DNA of 64,000 nt from Lineus longissimus (taxonomy: Eukaryota; Nemertea; Pilidiophora; Heteronemertea; Lineidae), in NCBI RefSeq assembly GCF_910592395.1, contig NC_088312.1, positions 12,338,001 to 12,402,000 of the forward strand, in the 5' to 3' direction. The notes beneath the pieces are model-generated. The model made no database searches, was not told the origin of the DNA, and saw nothing but the letters and a program-made list of their open reading frames with translations. Position numbers and translations under genes: made by a program. Every line of letters starts with the position of its first letter. Position 1 is the first letter of the stretch. Shown in pieces: positions 47,366 through 57,849 of the stretch.

Positions 47366-47640
47366 GCCGCTGTGGTGTAGTGGCTTGGACTCTCGACCAG
47401 CGGTCAAGAGGTCCCGGGTTCGATCCCCACTGTCGGCGTGAGACTGTAGGCTGGTCTCTCTGTCTTACTTGCCTCTCTGCACCCAGGTGTATAAATGGGT
47501 ACCGGTCAGAAATGCTCAGATTGTAGCGCTGGTGGAGCAGCTCATCTGAGGTCTACTGAAAGGTTTCAGGACAGACTGGGGTTAAAGTGTAAAGTCGGAT
47601 GACAACCTATATCGTAGTTGATATCAGACTATAAATCCTA
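47366..47640 (+). mobile_element. tRNA-derived SINE
   Basis: The head at 47366-47437 is tRNA-like: an A-box region (GTGGTGTAGTGG), an anticodon-arm-like hairpin (CTCGA-CCAGCGG-TCAAG, one mismatch, nominal anticodon AGC) and a B box GGTTCGATCCC (47417-47427). The acceptor stem is degenerate and C replaces the usual T33, so it is not a functional tRNA gene. The body has ACCCAGGTGTATAAATGGGT, typical of tRNA-SINEs of aquatic animals. No open frame. Confidence 0.75.
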
Positions 47641-49630
47641 TAAACTCTAAACTTTAAATTGACACCATCCATGAGAGCAGCAGAATTTCATATAAAACGA
47701 TGCCTGTTTATTAAGATAACCAAATCTTTTCCATCCTTGGTGGATTTGTTTGGCACTTGTGCAGTGATGTATGCTGGTGCGAACCCCGACATTTCGTCTC
47801 ATTGATGTGTGACGTCACCCCAAATATCGGTGACGTCATGAAGAGCCATCTTCATTCTCTGAAAACAAACAAGGCCCATTTGGGATCGATCTAGCGAAGT
47901 GACTTCTTAGATACGGTATCGATCCATTCAGTGCCAGAGAAGCATTTCTGCTGTAAGAGTTTACATTCCTATGCACTCCATTTCGTCATCCTGATCGTCA
48001 TTCCTCCCGGTCCACTGCATCCGGAGTGTGCCCAGGTGGTGTACATAGGTTACGTAACGCCGGTGTTTATCGCTGCGGGACTCCGTCACGGCCGCGAAAT
48101 TCTTCTGTATATACACATTTTTACTTTCAAAATTTCTTTCTCGCTGGATTTAAACCATTTGTTCAAGAGACATAGTCATGAATAAATGATGTATAAACTA
48201 TAAATTAGACGCTAATGATTATGGTATACCTGTCTCAGTGATGCACGGTGTGATAATATGATATAGCTTTCTAAGGCTATAGTGATGCACGTTGTGATAA
48301 CATGCTAGTGACCCTCCCGAGGATGACGTCAGAGAAAAGGTGATAATATAAGGTGATGATACTTTACGCCAAGGCATACATCTTTATCAACCGAATACAA
48401 TGAATATGACATACCTGTCTCGATGATGTTTACCAACATTCACCTTGTGATGTCATGCAAGTGCATTTTCACGTCCCGGTATTTGCCCCCCCCCCCGTGC
48501 CCCCGATAGCTCTTTGATACCCCAACGTCATACATTTATACAAAATATCGAGAGGCGGAGTATATTGAAAACAACTGGTGCCAGGATGCCGTTAGCTACG
48601 CCCCTGCTGTTCATATACATGTATCAAAAGTGGGAACTAGGTATAAAAAAAATAAATTTAATACTAATACTTTACAAACATTTCCCAGCTTGACTAAGGG
48701 ATATTCGATATGTAGGCTACTTAGTATCATCGCAATGCTGAATTACCTTCACCTTTTCGACCCAGCATTTTTTTATAACATCTACATCGCATTTAGACCA
48801 AAAACGCGCTCAACAAGAGATTTCCATTGGAGGATGCGGAGGTGTTGACATTCCAAAATCATAACATTGATATCAAAATACTGCATAACATGGTACTTAA
48901 CCGCTATTTTCAGCCTTCCTTAGGTATTTATGGCTTGAAGAGGATGGCACAAAGTTATCTAAAATAGATGCAAGGATGTTGGAGTTACTTTTAGCTTCAG
49001 TGCACGTCAACAGAGCGGATTAGCCTAGCTGAACTTGTCTACTGTCTAATTAACTAATATGTATGTCCATAGTGTCTTGCTGGTAAGTTGACTACAAAAG
49101 TTTGTCAATCAACTGACCAAAGATTTTGGTCACTAGCAAATTGCCATTCTAAGCAACGTTAAATTTGTCAAGTGACTATTTTTTGAGTGGAATGACAAAG
49201 CATCTTTGGCAGTGCCCGTGTGACTGCAGAGTAACAAGTAAAACGGCACCGTGTCTTCGTTCCAAAAATCTTTAGTTTTCTACTTTCCTTTCAGAAATAT
49301 CCAGTTCTTTATCACACATATCTACATGTAAGATCGAAATATCAAATGCCAGGAAAAGAAAAGACAGATTAGAATATCTGTTATAATGACTTATCAATGT
49401 CATCCTGGTGCTCGGAGGAAAGTTTGGTTAAAGAATACGCGCCTGACATAAGCGCAGAAGCATTGGGCGGTTTTGAATGATTTGTTGTAAACCTCAGTGT
49501 GTTACGACCTAGTGCACGCAGTGAACTTCATTCTAAGAAATAAAAGTGTTTGAGCTTTTGAATTTTTTTTAGATATTTCCTTTGGCCAATCTTGTAGAGG
49601 TTTTTCAACAAAGTGATTAAAAAGACAACC
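47641..49630. other. Intergenic stretch without recognised gene
   Basis: It contains a C11 homopolymer near 48488 and scattered AT-rich DNA. No exon or array that I can support. Confidence 0.35.
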
Positions 49631-49715
49631 GTTAACTACGGTGGCCCATTAGGGACATCATGTTTTTTTTTAGATTCAAATACGATTTTTTTTTCTCGAA
49701 TTTTCTCCACGGAAT

Positions 49716-50320
49716 TAAGTATTTTCTCCACGGAAATAAATACTTTTCTCCACGGAAATAACATTTATCTCCACGGAAATAACATTTATCTCCACGGAAA
49801 TAAATACTTTTCTCCACGGAAATAAATACTTTTCTCCACGGAAATAACATTTATCTCCACGGAAATAAATACTTTTCTCCACGGAAATAACATTTATCTC
49901 CACGGAAATAACATTTATCTCCACGGAAATAAATACTTTTCTCCACGGAAATAAATACTTTTCTCCACGGAAATAACATTTATCTCCACGGAAATAAATA
50001 CTTTTCTCCACGGAAATAAATACTTTTCTCCACGGAAATAACATTTATCTCCACGGAAATAACATTTATCTCCACGGAAATAAATACTTTTCTCCACGGA
50101 AATAAATACTTTTCTCCACGGAATTAAGTATTTTCTCCGCGGAAATAACATTTATCTCCACGGAAATAACATTTATCTCCACGGAAATAAATACTTTTCT
50201 CCACGGAAATAAATACTTTTCTCCACGGAATTAAGTATTTTCTCCGCGGAAATAACATTTATCTCCACGGAAATAAATACTTTTCTCCACGGAATTAAGT
50301 ATTTTCTCCGCGGAAATAAA
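49716..50320. repeat. Left-arm 21/22-bp minisatellite array
   Basis: Two main units alternate: TCCACGGAAATAAATACTTT plus TC (22 bp) and TCCACGGAAATAACATTTAT plus C (21 bp). A third form carries GAATTAAGTATTTTC. Three CCGCGG variants occur towards the inner end. Confidence 0.9.
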
Positions 50321-51037
50321 TAATTGATTCCGCTGATATGATTGGTCCTGCATTTTAGAGGACGAGGTCAAGGTGAAACTATTAACCCTTAAACCCCAAC
50401 CTTGCGGTAGGCTCGGGAACCAAGCTGTACAGGCGCTGCCCGCTGGAACACGAGGCCGCTTGTCAATCCCGTTTGACATTGTCAGATCTGACTATACGTG
50501 TATAGTGTTGGCATGAAGACTGTGGAAGATGTAAGTAACACGATGATTGTCAGATTTGATACGTTTTGAATCATAAAAATGCAGTTGGTAGCATCTTTGT
50601 AGAGTGGCCTAGTATCAGTGAAGAAAACGGTACGTGGAGACCCACTGCCGATGTTATGTATAGCTAGCTATCGCGCGCAGTAGCTAGCTATACATAACAT
50701 CGGCAGTGGGTCTCCACGTACCGTTTTCTTCACTGATACTAGGCCACTCTACAAAGATGCTACCAACTGCATTTTTATGATTCAAAACGTATCAAATCTG
50801 ACAATCATCGTGTTACTTACATCTTCCACAGTCTTCATGCCAACACTATACACGTATAGTCAGATCTGACAATGTCAAACGGGATTGACAAGCGGCCTCG
50901 TGTTCCAGCGGGCAGCGCCTGTACAGCTTGGTTCCCGAGCCTACCGCAAGGTTGGGGTTTAAGGGTTAATAGTTTCACCTTGACCTCGTCCTCTAAAATG
51001 CAGGACCAATCATATCAGCGGAATCAATTATTTATTT

Positions 51038-51890
51038 CCGCGGAGAAAATACTTAATTCCGTGGAGAAAAGTATTTATTTCCGTGGAGAAAAGTATTTAT
51101 TTCCGTGGAGATAAATGTTATTTCCGCGGAGAAAATACTTAATTCCGTGGAGAAAAGTATTTATTTCCGTGGAGAAAAGTATTTATTTCCGTGGAGATAA
51201 ATGTTATTTCCGCGGAGAAAATACTTAATTCCGTGGAGAAAAGTATTTATTTCCGTGGAGAAAAGTATTTATTTCCGTGGAGATAAATGTTATTTCCGCG
51301 GAGAAAATACTTAATTCCGTGGAGAAAAGTATTTATTTCCGTGGAGAAAAGTATTTATTTCCGTGGAGATAAATGTTATTTCCGCGGAGAAAATACTTAA
51401 TTCCGTGGAGAAAAGTATTTATTTCCGTGGAGAAAAGTATTTATTTCCGTGGAGATAAATGTTATTTCCGCGGAGAAAATACTTAATTCCGTGGAGAAAA
51501 GTATTTATTTCCGTGGAGAAAAGTATTTATTTCCGTGGAGATAAATGTTATTTCCGTGGAGATAAATGTTATTTCCGTGGAGAAAAGTATTTATTTCCGT
51601 GGAGAAAAGTATTTATTTCCGTGGAGATAAATGTTATTTCCGTGGAGAAAAATATTTATTTCCGTGGAGAAAAGTATTTATTTCCGTGGAGATAAATGTT
51701 ATTTCCGTGGAGATAAATGTTATTTCCGTGGAGAAAAGTATTTATTTCCGTGGAGAAAAGTATTTATTTCCGTGGAGATAAATGTTATTTCCGTGGAGAT
51801 AAATGTTATTTCCGTGGAGAAAAGTATTTATTTCCGTGGAGAAAATACTTAATTCCGTGGAGAAAATACTTAATTCCGTGGAGAAAATTC
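51038..51890. repeat. Right-arm 21/22-bp minisatellite array with higher-order repeat
   Basis: The same units as the left arm, inverted. Near the inner end an ~85-bp higher-order unit (one CCGCGG unit plus three CCGTGG units) repeats about five times, against two to three in the left arm. Confidence 0.88.
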
Positions 51891-51956
51891 GAGAAAAAAA
51901 AATCGTATTTGAATCTAAAAAAAAACATGATGTCCCTAATGGGCCACCGTAGTTAA

Positions 51957-54540
51957 CTGTTTCGATTTGAATAAAAAACCTCTAAGAGGTACATTGTATA
52001 CATATACGTCGAAAACATTAAAACATTTCATAGATGTGAAAAACACCGCAAGGGTAACTTTTGGACACTATGATTTCGTTTTCATACTTCTGTCCTGAAA
52101 CTCGCTTTTTTGTGTCGTACCTTACATTTCTCGAGCCGGTTGCTCAATAAATGTAGGCATTAGCGATAACGCTGGCGTTAAGTCCTAACGCTACTGGAGA
52201 TAACGATTAGTTGAGATAACGCTTGTTTCATAAGAAGGCTGACCGGTTTGATACACAGGTGTGCAATTGTTTTTTCACCCCATTCCAACTTTGGAACCAT
52301 TAGTTCGAGTTTCGATTGTTACAAGTGTATAATATTGTTTTATTTGAAGGGGTTTGCGCCGAGTGCACTCATTACGCATCTAATGACCCGTCCTTAAAAA
52401 CACTTTGTCAGCGTTTTTGAAGAGATTGATATGACACATATGACACATCTTGGTGCCTCCTCAACCACTGTTGACCTTGACCTCGACAGAGAAAGTAGTC
52501 CCTCTGTTGGTAATTCAACTTTGTAACCACTCAACAGGCAAAGTTTGTAAAAATTAAAATTTTTTACGGAATCTACTATCAATCAAGGTCAGTTCATTCA
52601 TTGTCAAATTTTAAAAAAGAAGTAGTTCTGGCCACTTCAGTAAAGTGACACATACATGACACATACACATACATGACACATGACACATACAATGACATGG
52701 CTCGTCAACTCGTCGCATTGTTTGGGATGTAAATAAGTTTCAATTTATTGACAACTTTTTAAGTATACAGGTAGCAAGGTCAGGTGGAGAATAATAGTTT
52801 GTAGGCCTCTAAGTGTTATCAAGATTGGACGACACCACTGCTTTGGCAGTGCAATCCCCAAAATGTGTGATACTGTTGAGATTTTCTAAGATGGTGCATT
52901 TCTGTACAAAAGTAGCAAAGAAATTGAGTGAACAAATTACCAAAAATGTCTCAGAAAGACAAAATGTTCAAGTAATACCTCTTTTCAGGAAAATAAAATT
53001 TTGTGGCCCTCTGAAATAAGCAGAAAAATATCGGCGCACATAAGAGCCAGGCCATAAGAGCCATTCCTGAGGCACGGAATTTTTCTTTGGTGCCTCGTTT
53101 GTTAAAACCAATGACCAACAAATGGTCTAGCCAGCTCCCAAAGTTTGCCCCAAACCGAAGAATCGCCCAAATCACAGTTTACGTTGTGTTTGGACGGCAC
53201 GGGGTTAATGTTATGCCCAAATAACGAAACTAACGGTATTTATTTCCCACAAGCGGTCTATTAAATTTGCCGTTTAGTCCGCGACCTCAACGAACGAAAT
53301 TAGGCTCTTGCTCCACATCCAAATGCCACAAAATGTCACTTGTGAGTTTCAGTTATGAGACAAGTAATTGATGCGAACTCGGCCAATTGTTTTAATGATT
53401 TAGACCTCAATCACGCATATACACATGTATTTATTTCGGATGATACGTTGCGTAGGCGTAAACAAACATACATGTAATAATCTAACAGAAATTGGCAATA
53501 TTTATCATTATATAAAGTTAATGACATTAAATCTGACCCAACATTGCACTTGGCCTGACGGTTGCCAGTTTGCGATGAGATGTTTATTTCTTGTAAGTGG
53601 GAATAACTGGCAATTCGTACTATTTTTGCATTCAAGTACACCTCACCAAGTATCAAATGACTGACGACTCGGACAGATAATGACGAAACGTGCCACTTGG
53701 TAAAATGTAACAGTTTGACCCCTGTGACCTTGGAAATTAGGTCAAGGTCAAAAATCAAGCCACGCGATTACTGCTTTTACTCTTAGACCACTGGGAGATC
53801 CTTTTGTTGCACATAGCAGCGATTGTAATCGCAGGTCCAGTTGGCTGCGACATCAATCGCTAGTTTGCGGGGCGCTTAGTCTAAGATCGCACACACAACT
53901 AGCATCCGTTGTTAGATTAGAATTGATACTGGAAATTTATGCACGGGCCTCACCGCCCTTCAAGGAAAGGCGATTGCAATTTTCTTGGTGAAATGGGTTA
54001 TCTTTCATATTCGGACAACCTTTCCCAATAAATTATCAAAAGAGCTTGTTTCCACCAAGAACTTATGAACGTCCACAACGAGTTTGTTTCTAAAAATAGT
54101 AAAGAATAGGTCGGGAAAGGGGTGAAAATGATGTCGTCTATTTCCGTGGTTATGTCATGTCAGTGTCTTTCAGATTTTGGAACGAGCAAACCGGTCCCCT
54201 AAAATGCTACCTTTTGGTGCATTTGGACGGGAGTTGTGGGGCCTGTTACACAGCGCCGTTTGTTCAGTCGCTCGAGTACAACTTGATGTGCTTAAGCATC
54301 TGTGTTGCAGAACAGCACCACTTGTGTTTGTACGATGTGCGAACTTGCAGCGCTGTCTTCGAGTTGTGAACAGAACTAAAATTTCAAAATGTGCCCGATC
54401 ACTACCTTAACATGCTTCCCGAAATTGGTGGCTTGCATTGGAACTAACTTTTTCCCCCTTGTCCGTCATTAAAGGCATTCAAGTGTGTTGGTCAACCATG
54501 CCTATCTCCTTTGTCCCTCCACCATAAGGCCTAGTTTCCC
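51957..54540. other. Intergenic stretch with minor repeats
   Basis: It holds an AACGCTGGCGTTA element trace (about 52160-52210), a (TGACACATACA)-type microsatellite (52647-52700) and a dispersed repeat (53790-53885: CACATAGCAGCGATTGTAATCG ending TTTGCGGGGCGCTTA) related to 61985-62225. No supported exon. Confidence 0.4.
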
Positions 54541-54544
54541 CTTA

Positions 54545-54730
54545 TGACATCACTATTTCGGACACTCAGCGCCCCATTTCTGGAAAGGTGTATAAGGGTA
54601 GACCAATACTTTGTCCCCAAAATGGACGAAGTGCGAGGTGCCCAGTGCGAAGTAGCCACATTTTTTGTCTCGATCCGCTGTACATCGAGCCTATGTGTGA
54701 GCTCGAAAAAAGCCAGAAATTGCAGCGTAA
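54545..54730. repeat. Dispersed repeat also found at the 3' end of the TLR gene
   Basis: CGATCCGCTGTACATCGAGC and GAGCTCGAAAAAAGCCAG match, in inverted orientation, 57766-57833. A short inverted relative of CCCCAAAATGGACGAAGTGC occurs at about 54848-54890. No coding potential. Confidence 0.55.
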
Positions 54731-56196
54731 AATGCATTTAAGCTTGAACCATGACGACAAGCAGGAAAACCCCTCGGTGTAAAGATAGTTTGACGTCACA
54801 AGGCCAGCCAACCAATCAGGCCATTGTTTCATCAACCAATCATTTTCGCAATAGGCACCTCACATTTCGTCCCTTTTGGGGTAGATCAATACTTCGTGCG
54901 ACCACAAGCATTAAGAGAAGAAGGCAAATTTGAGATAAAACAAAACCAGTTTATTTCATTTGATTGAACAAAAACAGGAGAAATATACATGTACATGTAC
55001 ATGTGCATGCAAGAAACTATTGACCGTGAAGCCCGAGACGATAAGAGTGTACATCTTTGGCCAACAAAAGCTGCAGAAGTTCCATCCATTCCGAGACAAT
55101 GTGAAGGAACACTCAAGTTCTTTTACCCGAAAGGTTCATTTATATAAACTAAATGATTAAGACCAGATAGTAGACTCGGTCAGGTAGAAGCTTTGGTTGC
55201 GTGAGAAGGGCGATGATTTGTGTTACTTCACACGCCAGTCATGGATATGTACACACACATACACACTAGGCCTACATAGTCTACAACTGAATACTACTGG
55301 TCCTTTTAGTTACTATATTGACAGCATCATGTAAAAACCTTCAACCTTCTTCCATTTTAAAGCTGTCCTTGATAAACAAAGGTTTTGAAGATGAAAAATG
55401 ATTTTACATCATTATTACATGTATTCTTTTGATCTTCACAGATCCACTTCTGATTCACTGTCCACAACAACATCCCTGTTGAAATCCAAGATGGATTATT
55501 TCTCTCATGGCAGGATGAGACAGCCACTAACTTCAGTAGACAAATAATTGAATCCCAATCAAACACCTTTTTAACTAATTAAGATAAGTTTGATCACTGT
55601 AGAAAGGCTGTTCACAGCTCATGTTCAACCTCACAAGAGACTTGCCAATTTCGAGGTGATTCTAAAACATGTTAAAATGGACTCAACGGTGAAGAACCTA
55701 TCGCCAGGCTAGCACAAGTCATGGTCATGTCATGGTCATGATAACCAACAACCAACAGCAGTCAGCTCTGAAGAACTAAATTGTCAAAGAAAAGGCCAAC
55801 TCAGATTTGGAACATCAGTTGTGTCTCCTCGGTCACAAAAACAGTATCATCAACAGAGACTGACATCAGCATGATCAGTTTATAAAAGTGTTCCTATGTA
55901 TGCCAGTTATTTCACATCCATTTAAGACCAGAGACCTTGGCTATTTTAATTCCATTTTTGCTAGGTGGCCGTGTTAAAATTCAAGCTGACACGGTCATGG
56001 GTGGTACATGTCATGTTTAAAAGTTCCCGGCAAAGATTAAGCAACTTGAAATGCATATTGCAGCTGCCTGCAATTATAATAACTGCAGCTATATGCAAGG
56101 ATCCCTTTAAAATCTGTAATCTGTAATCTACGATTGCCACCGCAAAGGAATTATTGTCCCATGCAATTTAAATCGCAACTTTCAGTGATTTATATT
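54731..56196. other. Intergenic stretch without recognised gene
   Basis: It contains a TACATG microsatellite near 54985. No exon or array that I can support. Confidence 0.35.
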
Positions 56197-56204
56197 GCTT
56201 GTTT

Positions 56205-57360
56205 ATGGGCGGTTATTACCGCAAATAAAGACAAACCAAAGCAAAGACACCTGTGTAGCATATCAAGGACACGTAGATTGATACTCCTGGGCGGTTATTA
56301 CCGCAAATAAAGACAAACCAAAGCAAAGACACTTGTGTAGCATATCAAGGACACGTAGATTGATACTCCTGGGCGGTTATTACCGCAAATAAAGACAAAC
56401 CAAAGCAAAGACACTTGTGTAGCATATCAAGGACATGTAGATTGATACTCCTGGGCGGTTATTACCGCAAATAAAGACAAACCAAAGCAAAGACACCTGT
56501 GTAGCATATCAAGGACACGTAGATTGATACTCCTATGTGTGCCACATCAAAGACATCTGGACCATACACCACATCAAAGATAACGATGCGAAGTCAACAG
56601 GCGGCGCCACCGTCTTGGGACAAGTAAAAACGATTTCGACAACTATAGGTTTTTGTTGATATAAGCGACTATTTTTATTTTTATAATCATTTTTTTCTCG
56701 CAGTGAAATTTTTATTAATTGATTCAACTTCAATAAGTTAAATGAGAAGAAAAATAAATATCTCGACTTGAAAAAAAAAATTTAATTTCAAATTTTTTTT
56801 CTTGACATGAAAAAAAATATCTTGACTAGAAAAAAATCATTTCGACTAGAAAAAAAAATCATTTCGACTTTTTGAAGCAAACGGCTTGCCATAGGAGAGA
56901 GGTGGCAAATAACAACAACGTCAACAGGCAGCGTACGGCCGCCAGCAATCTACAGTGGCGCCGCCTGTTGACTTCGCATCGTTATCTTTGACGTGGTGTA
57001 TGGTCCAGATGTCTTTGATGTGGCACACACAGGAGTATCAATCTACATGTCCTTGATATGCTACACAAGTGTCTTTGCTTTGGTTTGTCTTTATTTGCGG
57101 TAATAACCGCCCAGGAGTATCAATCTACGTGTCCTTGATATGCTACACAAGTGTCTTTGCTTTGGTTTGTCTTTATTTGCGGTAATAACCGCCCAGGAGT
57201 ATCAATCTACGTGTCCTTGATATGCTACACAAGTGTCTTTGCTTTGGTTTGTCTTTATTTGCGGTAATAACCGCCCAGGAGTATCAATCTACGTGTCCTT
57301 GATATGCTACACAAGTGTCTTTGCTTTGGTTTGTCTTTATTTGCGGTAATAACCGCCCAT
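56205..57360. mobile_element. Foldback element built from an 82-bp repeat (4 + 4 units)
   Basis: The left arm has four 82-bp units (56207, 56289, 56371, 56453) plus about 75 bp of unique arm. The right arm mirrors this with four units at 57031-57358. A non-palindromic AT-rich middle (about 56612-56952) separates the arms. The ends are ATGGGCGGTTATTACCGC and its complement. Flanks GCTTGTTT (56197-56204) and ACTTGTTT (57361-57368) agree at 7 of 8 positions, a probable 8-bp target duplication as in hAT-type elements. No transposase. Confidence 0.88.
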
Positions 57361-57505
57361 ACTTGTTTGCCGGCCGCTTTAGATGAATAAACTGGCTACC
57401 CTACAGGATCATACTGCCAATAGAGCTTCTATGACAGTGCCTTCCTGCTAAAATATGCCAGTGCCACAGTGCTACGGCAACGGTAGCTCGTGCTATTGAC
57501 TTGTT

Positions 57506-57511
57506 TTTATT
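57506..57511 (-). terminator. Candidate polyadenylation signal for the TLR gene
   Basis: AATAAA on the minus strand about 340 nt after the TLR stop codon. Plausible by distance only. Confidence 0.35.
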
Positions 57512-57765
57512 CTTTATAGGTCTATGTACTGGTGCAACTGATCATGTAAGTAGGGGGCCACACAACTACATATGCTTGCCTGAGAGTATGTCTTCAAGTA
57601 GCATTCACTCTCTGCGATAGGCCTCATAGAATGAGTGAGTCAGTAGGCCCAAATAAATTTCACTTAGAAAGTGTTAAAACATTTAGAAATATCGTGAAAA
57701 ATTCGTCAGTCTGCTTCACTTTCGCTTCAGCTTGCGAAGTAAGCTTAAAGGCGTTTGGGCTGGAA

Positions 57766-57833
57766 TTCCTGGCTTTTTGAGGTCGCGCATAGGCTCGATG
57801 TACAGCGTAGCGGATCGGCGATATAATGGGCTA
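57766..57833. repeat. Dispersed repeat fragment next to the TLR stop codon
   Basis: AGGCTCGATGTACAGCG and CCTGGCTTTTTGAGG match the inverted sequence at 54652-54722. The fragment ends about 17 bp before the TLR stop codon, so the TLR 3' UTR contains it. Confidence 0.6.
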
Positions 57834-57849
57834 CCAAAAGGCCACTGGT

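Larger units (their letters stand above)
49636..51952. mobile_element. Giant palindrome (2.3 kb) with minisatellite-bearing arms
   Basis: The arms 49636-50670 and 50681-51952 are inverted copies around a 10-nt centre (TCGCGCGCAG) flanked by TAGCTAGCTA on each side. The inner ~350 bp of each arm is unique sequence that I could match base by base to its partner. The outer part of each arm is a CCACGGAAATAA-based tandem array. The ends are CTACGGTGGCCC and its complement, flanked by TTAA (49632-49635, 51953-51956), which also allows a TA target. The right arm is about 240 bp longer because its array has more units. No transposase is encoded; frames in the arms are repeat-derived. Confidence 0.9.

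Noticed and set aside
47366-47437. Functional tRNA gene
   Set aside because: The acceptor stem is mismatched, U33 is replaced by C, and a SINE body follows. It is best read as a SINE head.
49632-51956. Series of frames encoding repeated FRGEKYLFPWRK peptides
   Set aside because: Stop-free by the phase of the 21/22-bp array. No start context, domain or non-repeat content supports a protein.
49632-51956. Firm assignment of the giant palindrome to piggyBac because of TTAA flanks
   Set aside because: The related 208-bp MITE has TA but not TTAA flanks, so TA targeting explains both. Left undecided.
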